Assembly: GCA_018432925.1 (NCBI GenBank)
Contig: JAHDSC010000111.1
Coordinates: 1-32,996 of the forward strand
DNA: 32,996 nucleotides
From: Desulfobacterales bacterium
Lineage (GTDB): Bacteria > Desulfobacterota > Desulfobacteria > Desulfobacterales > JAHDSC01
Direction of reading: 5' to 3'
Positions within the stretch are counted from its first letter, which is position 1; every line of letters begins with the position of its first letter. The position numbers were made by a program, and so were the translations under genes. Of this stretch, positions 1 through 7,314 are shown piece by piece. The notes beneath the pieces are model-generated. The model was not told the origin of the DNA and made no database searches. It was given only the letters and a program-made list of their open reading frames with translations.

Positions 1-39
1 AACGGTCTCGATATATTCGCGTTTGGATTGCGGACTCAT
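1..39 (-). CDS. Transposase, N-terminal fragment (cut by window edge)
   Basis: Only 13 codons are visible, reading MSPQSKREYIETV from the start codon at 39 down to the window edge. An AGGAGA Shine-Dalgarno lies at 47-52 (minus sense), seven bases before the ATG. The MSPQ(S/T)KREY start resembles integrase catalytic-core transposases common in deltaproteobacteria; this is recognition from memory of a short peptide, so the family call is tentative. Its position next to two direct repeats supports a transposase. Confidence 0.5.
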   Translation of the reverse strand, partial: MSPQSKREYIETV

Positions 40-64
40 ATTTCCTTCTCCTCATGGGGTGGTT

Positions 65-136
65 TTTCGGTAACATGAAATATGAGTCAACGATACTTTT
101 CAATTCAACCTTTCGGTAACATTTAATATGAGGCAA
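65..136 (+). repeat. Pair of 26-bp direct repeats at the IS end
   Basis: Units 65-90 and 111-136 both begin TTTCGGTAACAT and end ATATGAG(T/G)CAA, with three mismatches in 26 positions. They are spaced 46 bp start to start, a little over four helical turns. Such iterated subterminal repeats typically bind transposase. The outer copy is taken as the element boundary. Confidence 0.7.
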
Positions 137-147
137 TTCGGGCAAGC

Positions 148-176
148 TTGACACCTTGCGTCAAAAAAAGTATGAA
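148..176 (+). promoter_or_regulatory. Candidate sigma-70 promoter for tatBC
   Basis: TTGACA at 148-153 is followed after exactly 17 bases by TATGAA at 171-176 (four of six matches to the -10 consensus). It lies 110 bp before the tatB start and only 11 bp outside the IS end, so the insertion either spared or replaced upstream control sequence. Confidence 0.45.
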
Positions 177-285
177 TGAACACTTCATAGTATCTTCATG
201 AAATTCTCCGCTCTTCAGAACAGGCGGGATGGACCCATCATTTGCCTTGCAAGTGAAATAAAATTTACAGACGGAGGAGACGTTT

Positions 286-612
286 ATGTTCGGCATTGGA
301 ATGCCTGAATTGATTTTGATCTTAGCAATCGCCCTGATTGTCATAGGGCCCAAGAAACTTCCGGATATCGCAAAATCCCTGGGCCGTGCCATGGGCGAAT
401 TTAAGAAGGCGACCCGAGAATTCAAAGAGACGATGGATGTTGAAAGTGAAATGAGGGAAGTAAAAAAAAGTTTCGATGAATTAAATGAGAAAACCGACAA
501 GACCATCGATGAAAATGTTGCTCCTGACAATAAAATCTCGACCACTTCACCATCCGGCGATGCAGAAAAAACCGAACAAGAGGTGAAAAAGAAAGAAATA
601 GAAGGGTTTTAA
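286..612 (+). CDS. tatB: Twin-arginine translocase subunit TatA/TatB family (TatB-like)
   Basis: This is a small single-span membrane protein of the twin-arginine export system, which moves folded, often cofactor-bearing proteins across the inner membrane. The 108 residues start with FGIGMPELI, a hydrophobic segment (about residues 7-22), the GPKKLP hinge and an amphipathic helix (about 25-50), then a charged, glutamate- and lysine-rich tail. Glutamate at position 8 favours TatB over TatA, which usually has glutamine there, but the family is hard to split by eye. A GGAGG at 273-277 lies eight bases before the ATG. One base separates its stop from tatC, so the two are surely co-transcribed. 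No second TatA-like gene is next to it, so this protein may serve both roles or a tatA lies elsewhere. Confidence 0.88.
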   Translation: MFGIGMPELILILAIALIVIGPKKLPDIAKSLGRAMGEFKKATREFKETMDVESEMREVKKSFDELNEKTDKTIDENVAPDNKISTTSPSGDAEKTEQEVKKKEIEGF

Positions 613-613
613 A

Positions 614-1366
614 ATGGATCAAGAGGAAAAGCTTCCTTTTACCGGTCACCTTGAAGAACTCAGGAAGCGTCTGATTATATGTTTTATCGCCGTGGGCGTG
701 GGATTTTGCCTTTCATACGGATTCAAGGAAATCCTGTTTCAAATTTTAACCCGGCCCCTGGTCTCCGTGATGAAGGAAGGCGACTCGCTTATTTTTACCG
801 GCCTGCCGGAGGCTTTTTTTACTTATTTAAAAGTTTCTTTTCTTTGCGGCCTTCTCCTGGCTGCTCCGGTGATCCTATATCAGTTCTGGATGTTTATTGC
901 CCCCGGTCTTTATCAGAAAGAACGACGTCTTCTGGTTCCGATTGTTTTTCTCTCCTCTTTTTTCTTTGTCGGAGGCGCACTTTTTGGATATTTCGTTGTT
1001 TTTCCTTACGGATTCCAGTTTTTCATGAGCTTTGCCACTGAAACGATCCGACCCCTTCCATCCATGAAGGAATATTTAAGCTTTTCTTCCAAACTGTTGA
1101 TAGCATTCGGACTGGTTTTCGAACTTCCTCTCGTACTTACTTTCCTGTCTAAACTGGGCATCATATCGGTCGAGTTTTTGAAAAAAAACAGAAAATATGC
1201 CATTCTACTGTTCTTTATCGGAGCGGCGTTGATAACCCCGCCGGATGTCGTCACGCAGATCATGATGGCGTTGCCCCTGATGGCAATGTATGAAATCAGC
1301 ATCATCGGCGCTCGAATTTTCAGCAAAAAGAAATCGGATAGCGAAGATGAGGATCAATCCGATTGA
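614..1366 (+). CDS. tatC: Twin-arginine translocase subunit TatC
   Basis: TatC is the polytopic receptor that, with TatB, binds the twin-arginine signal peptide of folded export substrates. The 250 residues match the family's usual length. The conserved cytoplasmic N-terminus reads FTGHLEELRKR (about 9-19), followed by PEAFFTYLKVSF (about 65-76), FWMFIAPGLY (about 91-100) and six hydrophobic segments. The C-terminus is a short acidic and lysine-rich tail. It begins one base after tatB ends, indicating translational coupling. Likely substrates in this kind of anaerobe are periplasmic hydrogenases and dehydrogenases; that is inference, as none is encoded here. Confidence 0.96.
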   Translation: MDQEEKLPFTGHLEELRKRLIICFIAVGVGFCLSYGFKEILFQILTRPLVSVMKEGDSLIFTGLPEAFFTYLKVSFLCGLLLAAPVILYQFWMFIAPGLYQKERRLLVPIVFLSSFFFVGGALFGYFVVFPYGFQFFMSFATETIRPLPSMKEYLSFSSKLLIAFGLVFELPLVLTFLSKLGIISVEFLKKNRKYAILLFFIGAALITPPDVVTQIMMALPLMAMYEISIIGARIFSKKKSDSEDEDQSD

Positions 1367-1376
1367 TTCTTTTTGA

Positions 1377-1403
1377 TTGACAGAGTTATCCCTGCTTGAT
1401 AAT
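1377..1403 (+). promoter_or_regulatory. Candidate promoter for the cytochrome c3 gene
   Basis: TTGACA at 1377-1382 and GATAAT at 1398-1403 (five of six) are separated by 15 bases, somewhat short of the optimum. The sites lie just after the tatC stop and about 65 bp before the cytochrome start codon. A separate promoter would let this abundant periplasmic cytochrome be expressed independently of tatBC. Confidence 0.35.
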
Positions 1404-1407
1404 GATG

Positions 1408-1428
1408 TTCACTGTAAAGTGGATTTTT
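1408..1428 (+). terminator. Weak hairpin plus T-run after tatC
   Basis: TTCACT (1408-1413), loop GTAA and AGTGGA (1418-1423) form a six-pair stem with one wobble, followed by TTTTT. It could end the tatBC transcript. It overlaps the expected start of the cytochrome transcript, so the two predictions partly conflict. Confidence 0.3.
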
Positions 1429-1466
1429 ATTAACCCGAAAAGGATGAAAGGGGGTGAACAAAGGTT

Positions 1467-1922
1467 ATGAACAAGAAATCTTTATTTCTCGTGCTGTCGC
1501 TTCTCGGAATTGCAATCCTGTTTATCTCCGCCGGAATTTACGCCGGAACCACGGCTCCGGATGTGATCAAGATGGAAAACAAGATTTATGACAAGCACAC
1601 CAAAGGCATCGTTGAGTTTAGCCACAAGAAACATGTGGTGGATTACAAGGGCACCTGCGGAGAATGTCATCACGATGCAACCGGAAAGCCTCTCGATCTG
1701 AAAGAAGGGGACGCCGTGCAGAGTTGCGCCGAGTGTCACAGCAAAGCGGGCCTGGCACCAAAGGGAAAGGATGCACCGAAACTGACGCCGAAAGAGAAAC
1801 TGGAGTATCATGCCGAAGCAATTCATAAGAATTGCATCGATTGTCATAAGGCATCGAATACGAAGACCGGAACCAAAAATGCGCCGACATCCTGTGCAAA
1901 GTGCCATCCTCAAAAGAAGTAA
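1467..1922 (+). CDS. Tetraheme cytochrome c3 (class III), periplasmic
   Basis: This is a periplasmic low-potential electron carrier that accepts electrons from hydrogenases and formate dehydrogenases and passes them to membrane complexes in sulfate reducers. The 151 residues begin with a signal peptide (KK followed by a hydrophobic stretch to about residue 22, likely cleavage after GIYA near 26). Four CxxCH heme sites are visible: CGECH 64-68, CAECH 87-91, CIDCH 123-127 and CAKCH 143-147. Candidate distal axial histidines are H53, H56, H69 and H120. Four hemes and about 125 mature residues fit the cytochrome c3 class. Lysine-rich segments around the hemes are typical of its docking surface. 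It has its own candidate promoter and a strong terminator, so it is probably monocistronic. Confidence 0.93.
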   Translation: MNKKSLFLVLSLLGIAILFISAGIYAGTTAPDVIKMENKIYDKHTKGIVEFSHKKHVVDYKGTCGECHHDATGKPLDLKEGDAVQSCAECHSKAGLAPKGKDAPKLTPKEKLEYHAEAIHKNCIDCHKASNTKTGTKNAPTSCAKCHPQKK

Positions 1923-1945
1923 TCCGAGTATGGAAAGTTAAATGA

Positions 1946-1986
1946 AGGGCAGGCATTCTTCTATAAGAAGTCTGCCCTCTTTTTTT
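1946..1986 (+). terminator. Intrinsic terminator after cytochrome c3
   Basis: AGGGCAG (1946-1952) pairs with CTGCCCT (1972-1978), and inside it TTCTT (1956-1960) pairs with AAGAA (1965-1969) around a four-base loop. A CTTTTTTT tract follows. It begins 24 bp after the cytochrome stop. Confidence 0.85.
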
Positions 1987-2243
1987 CGAATGAAATGATA
2001 TCCTGCCGTTGTTATTGCTCCAGAGGTTCTCTGTCGGCCCCTACCTTTCTTTTTAAACCCTTCCTTACTTAAAAACCCCTGTGAGGGGGTACGAACATCT
2101 CGGAACGATTAAAATTTTGTTCGGCATCTTTTATCTTGACATCCTATCATCCTTTCTTTAATTCTTTATCGCTTGTTTACTTTGCGGTTTCAATTCGTTA
2201 GCTCGTCGCGCCATACAGTTGCCTTACAAGGAGGGGGGGGCTT
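1987..2243 (+). promoter_or_regulatory. Non-coding leader of the DapA-family gene with candidate promoter
   Basis: I see no gene in this gap. A short hairpin, ACCCC (2075-2079) with GGGGT (2086-2090), has no T-run. A possible promoter is TTGACA at 2136-2141 and TTTAAT at 2157-2162 with a 15-base spacer. AAGGAGG at 2228-2234, extended by a run of G, is the ribosome binding site, nine bases before the ATG at 2244. Confidence 0.35.
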
Positions 2244-3278
2244 ATGATCAGAGGATGTCATACGGCACTCATTACGCCATTTAAGGATGATGCGGTTGAA
2301 TATGAAGACCTTGGCAATCTGGTGGATTTCCAGATAAAAAACGGAATCAGTGGAATATTGGCCGTTGGAACCACGGGAGAAAGCCCTTCTTTAACCTGGG
2401 ATGAACATAACAAAGTTATCGAATTTATTGCACGAAAAACCAGAAACAAATGTGTCTGCATTGCCGGCACCGGGAGCAACAATACCAGTGAAGCGCTCGC
2501 AGCCACTAAACATGCAGTCGATACCGGTGTGGATGCGGTATTACTTGTGGATCCGTATTACAATGGTCCAAGTTCCCTTGAGATCCGGAGAGAATATATT
2601 GGCCCGATTGCACGTGCTTTTCCTGATATCCGGATCATCCCCTATATTATTCCCGGCAGAACCGGCACCCAACTCCTCCCCGAAGACCTCGGACTGCTGT
2701 CTAAGGAATTCGGAAATGTCAATACGGTTAAAGAAGCCACGGGGGATCTTGAAAACATGAAGCGAACCCGGATTTGTTGCGGTTCCGCTTTTACAATTCT
2801 TTCCGGTGACGACTCGATCACCTATGAAATGATGACGGATCCTCATATAATGGCCGGAGGCGTAATTTCTGTCGCTTCCAACATAGCGCCCCGGGCTGTA
2901 TCTGAAATGGTCCGTTTACTGAATGAGAGGGATCGGAAGGCGGCTCGCAGGCTGATGACCGCATTGACTCCTCTTTTTGACATCGTAACCGTTAAAACCA
3001 TTGAAAAAACACCTTTTGGAAATGTGGTATGCAGAGCCAGAAACCCGCTTGCCACCAAGGTGCTCATGTCTATTCTAGGCATGCCTTCCGGAGGATGCAG
3101 GAGACCTCTGGGGAAAATAACAAAAAATGGCCTTGAAACAATTCTTGATGCTTCAAGAAAAATTCAGGCCAATAATCCAGAAATTTTCGAACCGGTAAGC
3201 GAATTTTTCGGTATCAGTATCGATGATCGTTTAAACAGCCCTTCAAACTGGAAAGGGCTTTATTATGAAGATTATTAA
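2244..3278 (+). CDS. dapA: Dihydrodipicolinate synthase/N-acetylneuraminate lyase family protein (DapA-like)
   Basis: The family forms a Schiff base between pyruvate and an active-site lysine; DapA condenses pyruvate with aspartate semialdehyde in lysine and diaminopimelate synthesis. Residues visible here are TT 43-44 in GTTGES, the PYYN segment at 104-107, tyrosine 134 and arginine 139 in YIIPGRTG, and the Schiff-base lysine 163 in VKEATGD. These match the DapA set, including the arginine that binds the substrate carboxylate. Two features differ from textbook DapA: the usual YNVP is YIIP, and the protein has 344 residues, about 50 more than E. coli DapA, with the extra length at the C-terminus. 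No lysine-pathway genes are beside it, so a related aldolase role is possible. It is probably transcribed alone. Confidence 0.8.
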   Translation: MIRGCHTALITPFKDDAVEYEDLGNLVDFQIKNGISGILAVGTTGESPSLTWDEHNKVIEFIARKTRNKCVCIAGTGSNNTSEALAATKHAVDTGVDAVLLVDPYYNGPSSLEIRREYIGPIARAFPDIRIIPYIIPGRTGTQLLPEDLGLLSKEFGNVNTVKEATGDLENMKRTRICCGSAFTILSGDDSITYEMMTDPHIMAGGVISVASNIAPRAVSEMVRLLNERDRKAARRLMTALTPLFDIVTVKTIEKTPFGNVVCRARNPLATKVLMSILGMPSGGCRRPLGKITKNGLETILDASRKIQANNPEIFEPVSEFFGISIDDRLNSPSNWKGLYYEDY

Positions 3279-3304
3279 ATTTCTTTTTAATATCCCCTTG
3301 TTCA

Positions 3305-3361
3305 CGGCGACTGCGTCGCCGATAATCTTGGCGCTGACGTAGGCAGCGCCAAGATTATCGG
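3305..3361. repeat. Long perfect palindrome with overlapping small hairpin (REP-like)
   Basis: A perfect 17-bp inverted repeat (arms 3319-3335 and 3345-3361, nine-base loop) is preceded by a second hairpin, CGGCGAC (3305-3311) with GTCGCCG (3315-3321). The two share three bases. No T-run follows, so it does not look like an intrinsic terminator. It sits between the DapA-like and PPC genes and abuts the PPC ribosome binding site. It resembles a repetitive extragenic palindrome or a small transposon-derived element; copy number cannot be judged from one window. Confidence 0.7.
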
Positions 3362-3379
3362 GCTATGGAGTTGAAAAAT

Positions 3380-3808
3380 ATGTTTTTCCGCGAGTATAAA
3401 CTTGGGCGACGTTTTTTAGGGCGTCTTCCGCACGGCTCGGACCTGGTTAAATCCATTGAAGAATTCTGTAATAAAAACCTGGTCCAAACAGCTACATTTT
3501 CGGCAATCGGCGCTGTTTCCTCAGTCACCCTGGGTTCATATGATCAACAACAACTGGTTTATGTTACGTTTAAAAAAGAAAAACCCTTTGAAATTGTAAC
3601 ATGTGAAGGCAATGTTTCAATAAAGGATGGGAATCCCATCGTGCATGCCCATGTTGTTCTCGGCGATGAACAAGGAAACACAATCGGAGGACATCTTTTT
3701 TCAGAATCCATTGTTTTTGCCGGAGAAATCGACCTGCAGGAATTAATCGGAGAACCCCTGGAGCGATCATACGATGAAACAACCGGGCTCTTGCTTTGGA
3801 AATTTTAG
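3380..3808 (+). CDS. PPC (DUF296) domain protein
   Basis: The 142 residues consist almost entirely of a PPC/DUF296 domain, the trimerising fold found in plant AT-hook proteins and in many stand-alone bacterial proteins. Characteristic segments are the N-terminal GRLPHGSDLVKSIEEF, the FSAIGAV strand, the HAHVVLGDEQG core with its paired histidines, and the GGHL turn. Bacterial members lack an AT hook, as here, and their biochemical role is not settled; the HxH may bind a metal. The start at 3380 is preferred over 3365 because GGAG (3367-3370) lies nine bases ahead of it. The large palindrome immediately upstream could influence its translation. Confidence 0.8.
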   Translation: MFFREYKLGRRFLGRLPHGSDLVKSIEEFCNKNLVQTATFSAIGAVSSVTLGSYDQQQLVYVTFKKEKPFEIVTCEGNVSIKDGNPIVHAHVVLGDEQGNTIGGHLFSESIVFAGEIDLQELIGEPLERSYDETTGLLLWKF

Positions 3809-3910
3809 CAGTTAAATTCATAAGTTTTGATCTTTCTGTATGCCGATTCAATATTGCGCGGATCCAAAACGAATAAAATTAAATCTTTAAATTTATCCGG
3901 GGAGCTAAAA

Positions 3911-4975
3911 ATGCAACTGACATTTAAAAAGACAAACAACTTTAAGAAGAAACCAGACGAATCCAAACTCGGTTTCGGAACCATTTTTACGGATTATATG
4001 TTTAAGCTGGACTACACGACTGAAAAAGGATGGTACAATCCGCGTATTCAACCCTACGGCCCCATTCAAATGGACCCATCCACCACGGTTTTGCATTACA
4101 GCCAGGCCGTTTTTGAGGGAATGAAAGCATTTAAAACAACGTCGGGCGACATTCAACTTTTCCGTCCCATGGATAATTTCAGGAGGCTCAATCGCTCTGC
4201 GCGGGCATTGTGTATCCCCGAATTTGACGAGTCGTTTATTTTTGAGGCTCTTACTCAATTGCTGATCACCGAAAAGGATTGGGTACCAAAAGGTTCAGGA
4301 ACTTCATTGTATATCCGGCCGACCATTATCGCGATGGATCCTTATATCGGTGTACGGGCTTCGCGAAGCTATCTTTTTTTCATTATCCTCTCTCCCGTTG
4401 GAGCTTATTACCCGGAGGGCTTCAATCCGGTGAAAATATGGGTTACCCGGAATCATGTACGGGCGGTCCGCGGTGGATTGGGGGAAGCCAAAACCCCTGG
4501 AAATTATGCAGCAAGCCTTTATGCTGCGGAGGAAGCTCACAGAAACGGATATACTCAGGTTTTATGGCTTGATGGAATCGAACAGAAATACGTTGAGGAA
4601 GTCGGTTCAATGAACATATTCTTTGTCATTGATCATGAACTCATAACTCCCATGTTAAACGGAAGCATCCTGCCCGGAATCACCAGAGATTCCGTAATCG
4701 CCCTCGGCAAAAAATGGAATATGAAAGTTACGGAACGAAAAATCAGCATCGAAGAGGTTCTGGATGCTCATGATTCCGGGAAACTACAGGAAATTTTCGG
4801 CTCCGGCACCGCAGCCGTAATTTCGCCGGTCGGAGAACTCAAGTGCGACGATAAAGTGATAAAAATCGGCGACGGCAAAGCAGGTCCGGTGGCGAATCGG
4901 TTTTTCGAAGCAATTACCGACATCCAGTACGGTAGAATAAAAGACGACATGGGATGGATCAAAAAGGTATCCTGA
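3911..4975 (+). CDS. ilvE: Branched-chain amino acid aminotransferase (IlvE, class IV)
   Basis: This PLP enzyme transfers the amino group between glutamate and branched-chain 2-oxo acids, the last step of valine, leucine and isoleucine synthesis and the first of their breakdown. The 354 residues fit the long BCAT subtype. Visible features are YSQAVFEGMKAF (63-74), the PLP lysine K194 in GEAKTPGNYAAS, and E230 in EEVGSMN, which contacts the pyridine nitrogen. Near the end, FGSGTAA (296-302) fits the phosphate-binding region. The start at 3911 is chosen because GGGGAG (3899-3904) lies six bases upstream; the frame stays open farther upstream but without a ribosome site. Together with iorAB about 23 kb away, it suggests active oxo-acid/amino-acid exchange, but the two loci are not linked. 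Confidence 0.94.
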   Translation: MQLTFKKTNNFKKKPDESKLGFGTIFTDYMFKLDYTTEKGWYNPRIQPYGPIQMDPSTTVLHYSQAVFEGMKAFKTTSGDIQLFRPMDNFRRLNRSARALCIPEFDESFIFEALTQLLITEKDWVPKGSGTSLYIRPTIIAMDPYIGVRASRSYLFFIILSPVGAYYPEGFNPVKIWVTRNHVRAVRGGLGEAKTPGNYAASLYAAEEAHRNGYTQVLWLDGIEQKYVEEVGSMNIFFVIDHELITPMLNGSILPGITRDSVIALGKKWNMKVTERKISIEEVLDAHDSGKLQEIFGSGTAAVISPVGELKCDDKVIKIGDGKAGPVANRFFEAITDIQYGRIKDDMGWIKKVS

Positions 4976-5159
4976 TATCGTCTGCCAGTCGAAAAACAAG
5001 AGAACGAGATATCAAGGCAGGACGAAGCCAAATGCTTTAATTTATGAAATCGTTTCTGGTGGTGAGAAAAACGTTTGGGGTCTCTGGTACAAGTGAAAGC
5101 TTCTGATAACATGAGTATTTTTTTGAGATGGACATCCCACGAATTTATATGGAGGCAAG

Positions 5160-6551
5160 GTGAAAATTTCGGATGCGGCAGCCAACCTTCCCGCTTTTGT
5201 TGCCAAAATGGAAGCGGAAAAATTGGATCCGCTCGTCATCGATACGTTCGTCTACTACTATCGGAAGGTATGTTCAGGTGAAACCGGTTTGGTTTGCGAT
5301 AGCGATATCACACCGGTTGATCCGGATGAGATAGAAAATTTCAACGCTCTGGAATCCTATACCGCTGCCGGTAAAAAAGCCCTCAAACATGCCGTAATGA
5401 TTATACTCAACGGCGGCCTTGGAACCAGCATGGGCCTTACCACGGCCAAGTCTCTTATCGAAGTCAAAGACCAAAAGACATTTATCGATATCACATTGCG
5501 GCAGGCGGAAGCCTGCGGCGTAAAGCTTGCTTTAATGAACAGCTTTAACACACATGAAGATACTCTTGTCGCACTTTCTAAAATACGTCCTTCCCACTTT
5601 CCCATGATTTTCCTTCAGCATAAGTTTCCCAAAATCCTACAGGATGGACTTGGACCCGCAACCTGGCCAAAAAATAAAGGCCTTGAATGGAATCCTCCCG
5701 GACATGGTGATGTGTACACCGCCCTTCATACTTCCGGCATGCTTCGGCAACTCCTTGATGAAGGAATCGTTTACGCCTTTATATCCAATTCAGACAACTT
5801 GGGAGCTACCATGGATCTATCGCTCCTAGGTTGTTTTTCTGATAACAGATATCCTTTCATGATGGAAGTAGCGGAGAAAACCCCTGCAGATTTAAAAGGC
5901 GGTCATCTGGCGAGACATGTTAAGGGTAGCCTGATTCTCCGTGAAATTGCGCAGTGCCCCGAAGATGAGCGAATGGCTTTTACGGATATACAGCGCTTCC
6001 GGTTCTTCAATACCAACAACCTCTGGGTTAATCTGGAGTTTTTAAAGCGTTTAATTGAAAAGCACGGAACAGTCCGCCTTCCGATGATTTTAAATCCAAA
6101 GACCCTGGACCCAAGGGATGCAAAAAGTCCCCGCGTGTATCAAATCGAGACAGCCATGGGCGCAGCCATATCTCTTTTTGAGGGTGCCATGGCGGTAAAA
6201 GTCCCCCGGTCCCGGTTTTTTCCGGTTAAAAAATGTAATGACCTTCTGGCGGTGCGTTCGGATTGCTTTGTTTTTTCAAAGGAATACAACTTGATTGTCA
6301 ATCCCAAGCGAAAATTGGATACCTTAAAGATTGATTTAGATCCGAGATATTACGAAAAAATTGACGATTTTAATCAAAGGTTTAAAGGCGGCGTTCCGTC
6401 ACTTGTTGACTGCGAATTCCTTCGAATCGAGGGAGATGTCTTTTTTGAAAGAAATGTGACAATAAAAGGAACGGTTTCAATTAAAAATAGCCGACAAAAA
6501 GCGGCAGTTATCAAGGGAGGTACGGTTATAGACTCCGATTTGATTCTTTAA
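5160..6551 (+). CDS. UTP-glucose-1-phosphate uridylyltransferase, eukaryotic (UGP2) type
   Basis: The enzyme makes UDP-glucose from UTP and glucose 1-phosphate for glycans and trehalose or glycogen-like polymers. The sequence follows the UDPGP family rather than bacterial GalU: nucleotide loop LNGGLGTSMG (83-92), K97 in TTAKSLIEV, then GHGDVYTAL and ISNSDNLGATMD in the middle, and a left-handed beta-helix-like C-terminus rich in isoleucine and valine. The length of 463 residues is usual for this type. The start is GTG, with GGAGG at 5151-5155 just four bases before it; no in-frame ATG is nearby. Its last 26 bases overlap the end of the convergent lytic transglycosylase gene, leaving no room for a separate terminator. 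Confidence 0.93.
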   Translation: MKISDAAANLPAFVAKMEAEKLDPLVIDTFVYYYRKVCSGETGLVCDSDITPVDPDEIENFNALESYTAAGKKALKHAVMIILNGGLGTSMGLTTAKSLIEVKDQKTFIDITLRQAEACGVKLALMNSFNTHEDTLVALSKIRPSHFPMIFLQHKFPKILQDGLGPATWPKNKGLEWNPPGHGDVYTALHTSGMLRQLLDEGIVYAFISNSDNLGATMDLSLLGCFSDNRYPFMMEVAEKTPADLKGGHLARHVKGSLILREIAQCPEDERMAFTDIQRFRFFNTNNLWVNLEFLKRLIEKHGTVRLPMILNPKTLDPRDAKSPRVYQIETAMGAAISLFEGAMAVKVPRSRFFPVKKCNDLLAVRSDCFVFSKEYNLIVNPKRKLDTLKIDLDPRYYEKIDDFNQRFKGGVPSLVDCEFLRIEGDVFFERNVTIKGTVSIKNSRQKAAVIKGGTVIDSDLIL

Positions 6552-7128
6552 AAATATAATAATACTTCATTACCTTTCGGACGTAATCTTCGGTTTCCTT
6601 TATGGGAGGAATGGCATTGAAGCGGTCAACCCTCTCCGGCCCTGCATTATATGCGGCCAGCGCCAGCGGCAGTTTTCCGTCATAGCGCCTGAGAAGTTCT
6701 TTAAAATAATACGCTCCCCCCATAATGCTTTCGCTGGGATTAAAGGGATCCTTTATACGAAGCATTTTGAGATTTTGCGGCATGATCTGCATCAGCCCCA
6801 ATGCGCCGGCCCTGCTAACAGCGCGCGGGTCAAAATCCGACTCGACTTTGATCAGAGCCTTCAGCAACGAAAAGGAAACCTCATGCTTTTCTGATGCTTC
6901 GGCGATAATAGGATCATATCTGTCTGTTGAATACTTGCTCAAAGATTTTTCAGGGTGCTCCCGGATAAAAACCGTATAAGCCGAGGAGGTAGGTGCGTTT
7001 GTAAAATGGATAACTCCCTCATTGTCGATATACCTGTATATATCCGCGCAAACTGGAGAAAGCGCCGCGAATAGGACATAACCGACACACCAAAAGCCGG
7101 CGCATATATATCGTAAGTATCTCAACAT
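6526..7128 (-). CDS. Lytic transglycosylase (SLT domain) with N-terminal DUF4124
   Basis: The protein cleaves the MurNAc-GlcNAc bond in peptidoglycan, leaving anhydro-muropeptides, and acts in the periplasm. The 200 residues comprise a signal peptide (hydrophobic about 7-25, likely cleavage near PVCA), a short DUF4124 module (DIYRYIDNEGVIHFTNAP, 29-46) and a Slt70-type lysozyme-like domain. Key residues are catalytic E96 in KVES, GLMQIMP (111-117), AYNAGP (159-164) and ETEDYV (178-183). GGAG lies six bases before the chosen ATG, better spaced than for the ATG one codon earlier. Anhydro-muropeptides are the substrate of AmpG, encoded near 23-24 kb. The 3' end overlaps the convergent uridylyltransferase. 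Confidence 0.92.
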   Translation of the reverse strand: MLRYLRYICAGFWCVGYVLFAALSPVCADIYRYIDNEGVIHFTNAPTSSAYTVFIREHPEKSLSKYSTDRYDPIIAEASEKHEVSFSLLKALIKVESDFDPRAVSRAGALGLMQIMPQNLKMLRIKDPFNPSESIMGGAYYFKELLRRYDGKLPLALAAYNAGPERVDRFNAIPPIKETEDYVRKVMKYYYIFKESNRSL

Positions 7129-7314
7129 CATGGTCTCCGGCAGCATCCTTCCGGCACGAACTCTTGCAAAAAAATCCCTTGTTTCACGCTCATGCCGATA
7201 CCCGAGCATTCCGGTTTCGGTTGAAATTCACCTTCATCTTTTTAAAAAACAATCAGAGTCCGGTGCGATCGCATCGGATCTTAACATTTTTATCGTCTTT
7301 TTGGCAGGCATCCT

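Larger units (their letters stand above)
1..136 (-). mobile_element. Terminal part of an insertion sequence (integrase-type transposase)
   Basis: The window opens inside an insertion sequence whose transposase reads leftward out of the window. The evidence is the start of a transposase-like ORF at 1-39 (minus), a good ribosome binding site in front of it, and two near-identical 26-bp direct repeats at 65-90 and 111-136, as expected for transposase binding sites at an element end. The outer boundary is set at the end of the outer repeat and is approximate. The other end and any target duplication lie outside the window. I recall this N-terminal peptide style from DDE integrase-type transposases of sulfate reducers, but cannot name the IS. 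Confidence 0.6.

Noticed and set aside
123..545. 140-codon minus-strand open frame across the tatB promoter and gene
   Set aside because: It is antisense to tatB, and its serine- and phenylalanine-rich sequence mirrors the lysine- and glutamate-rich tail of TatB.
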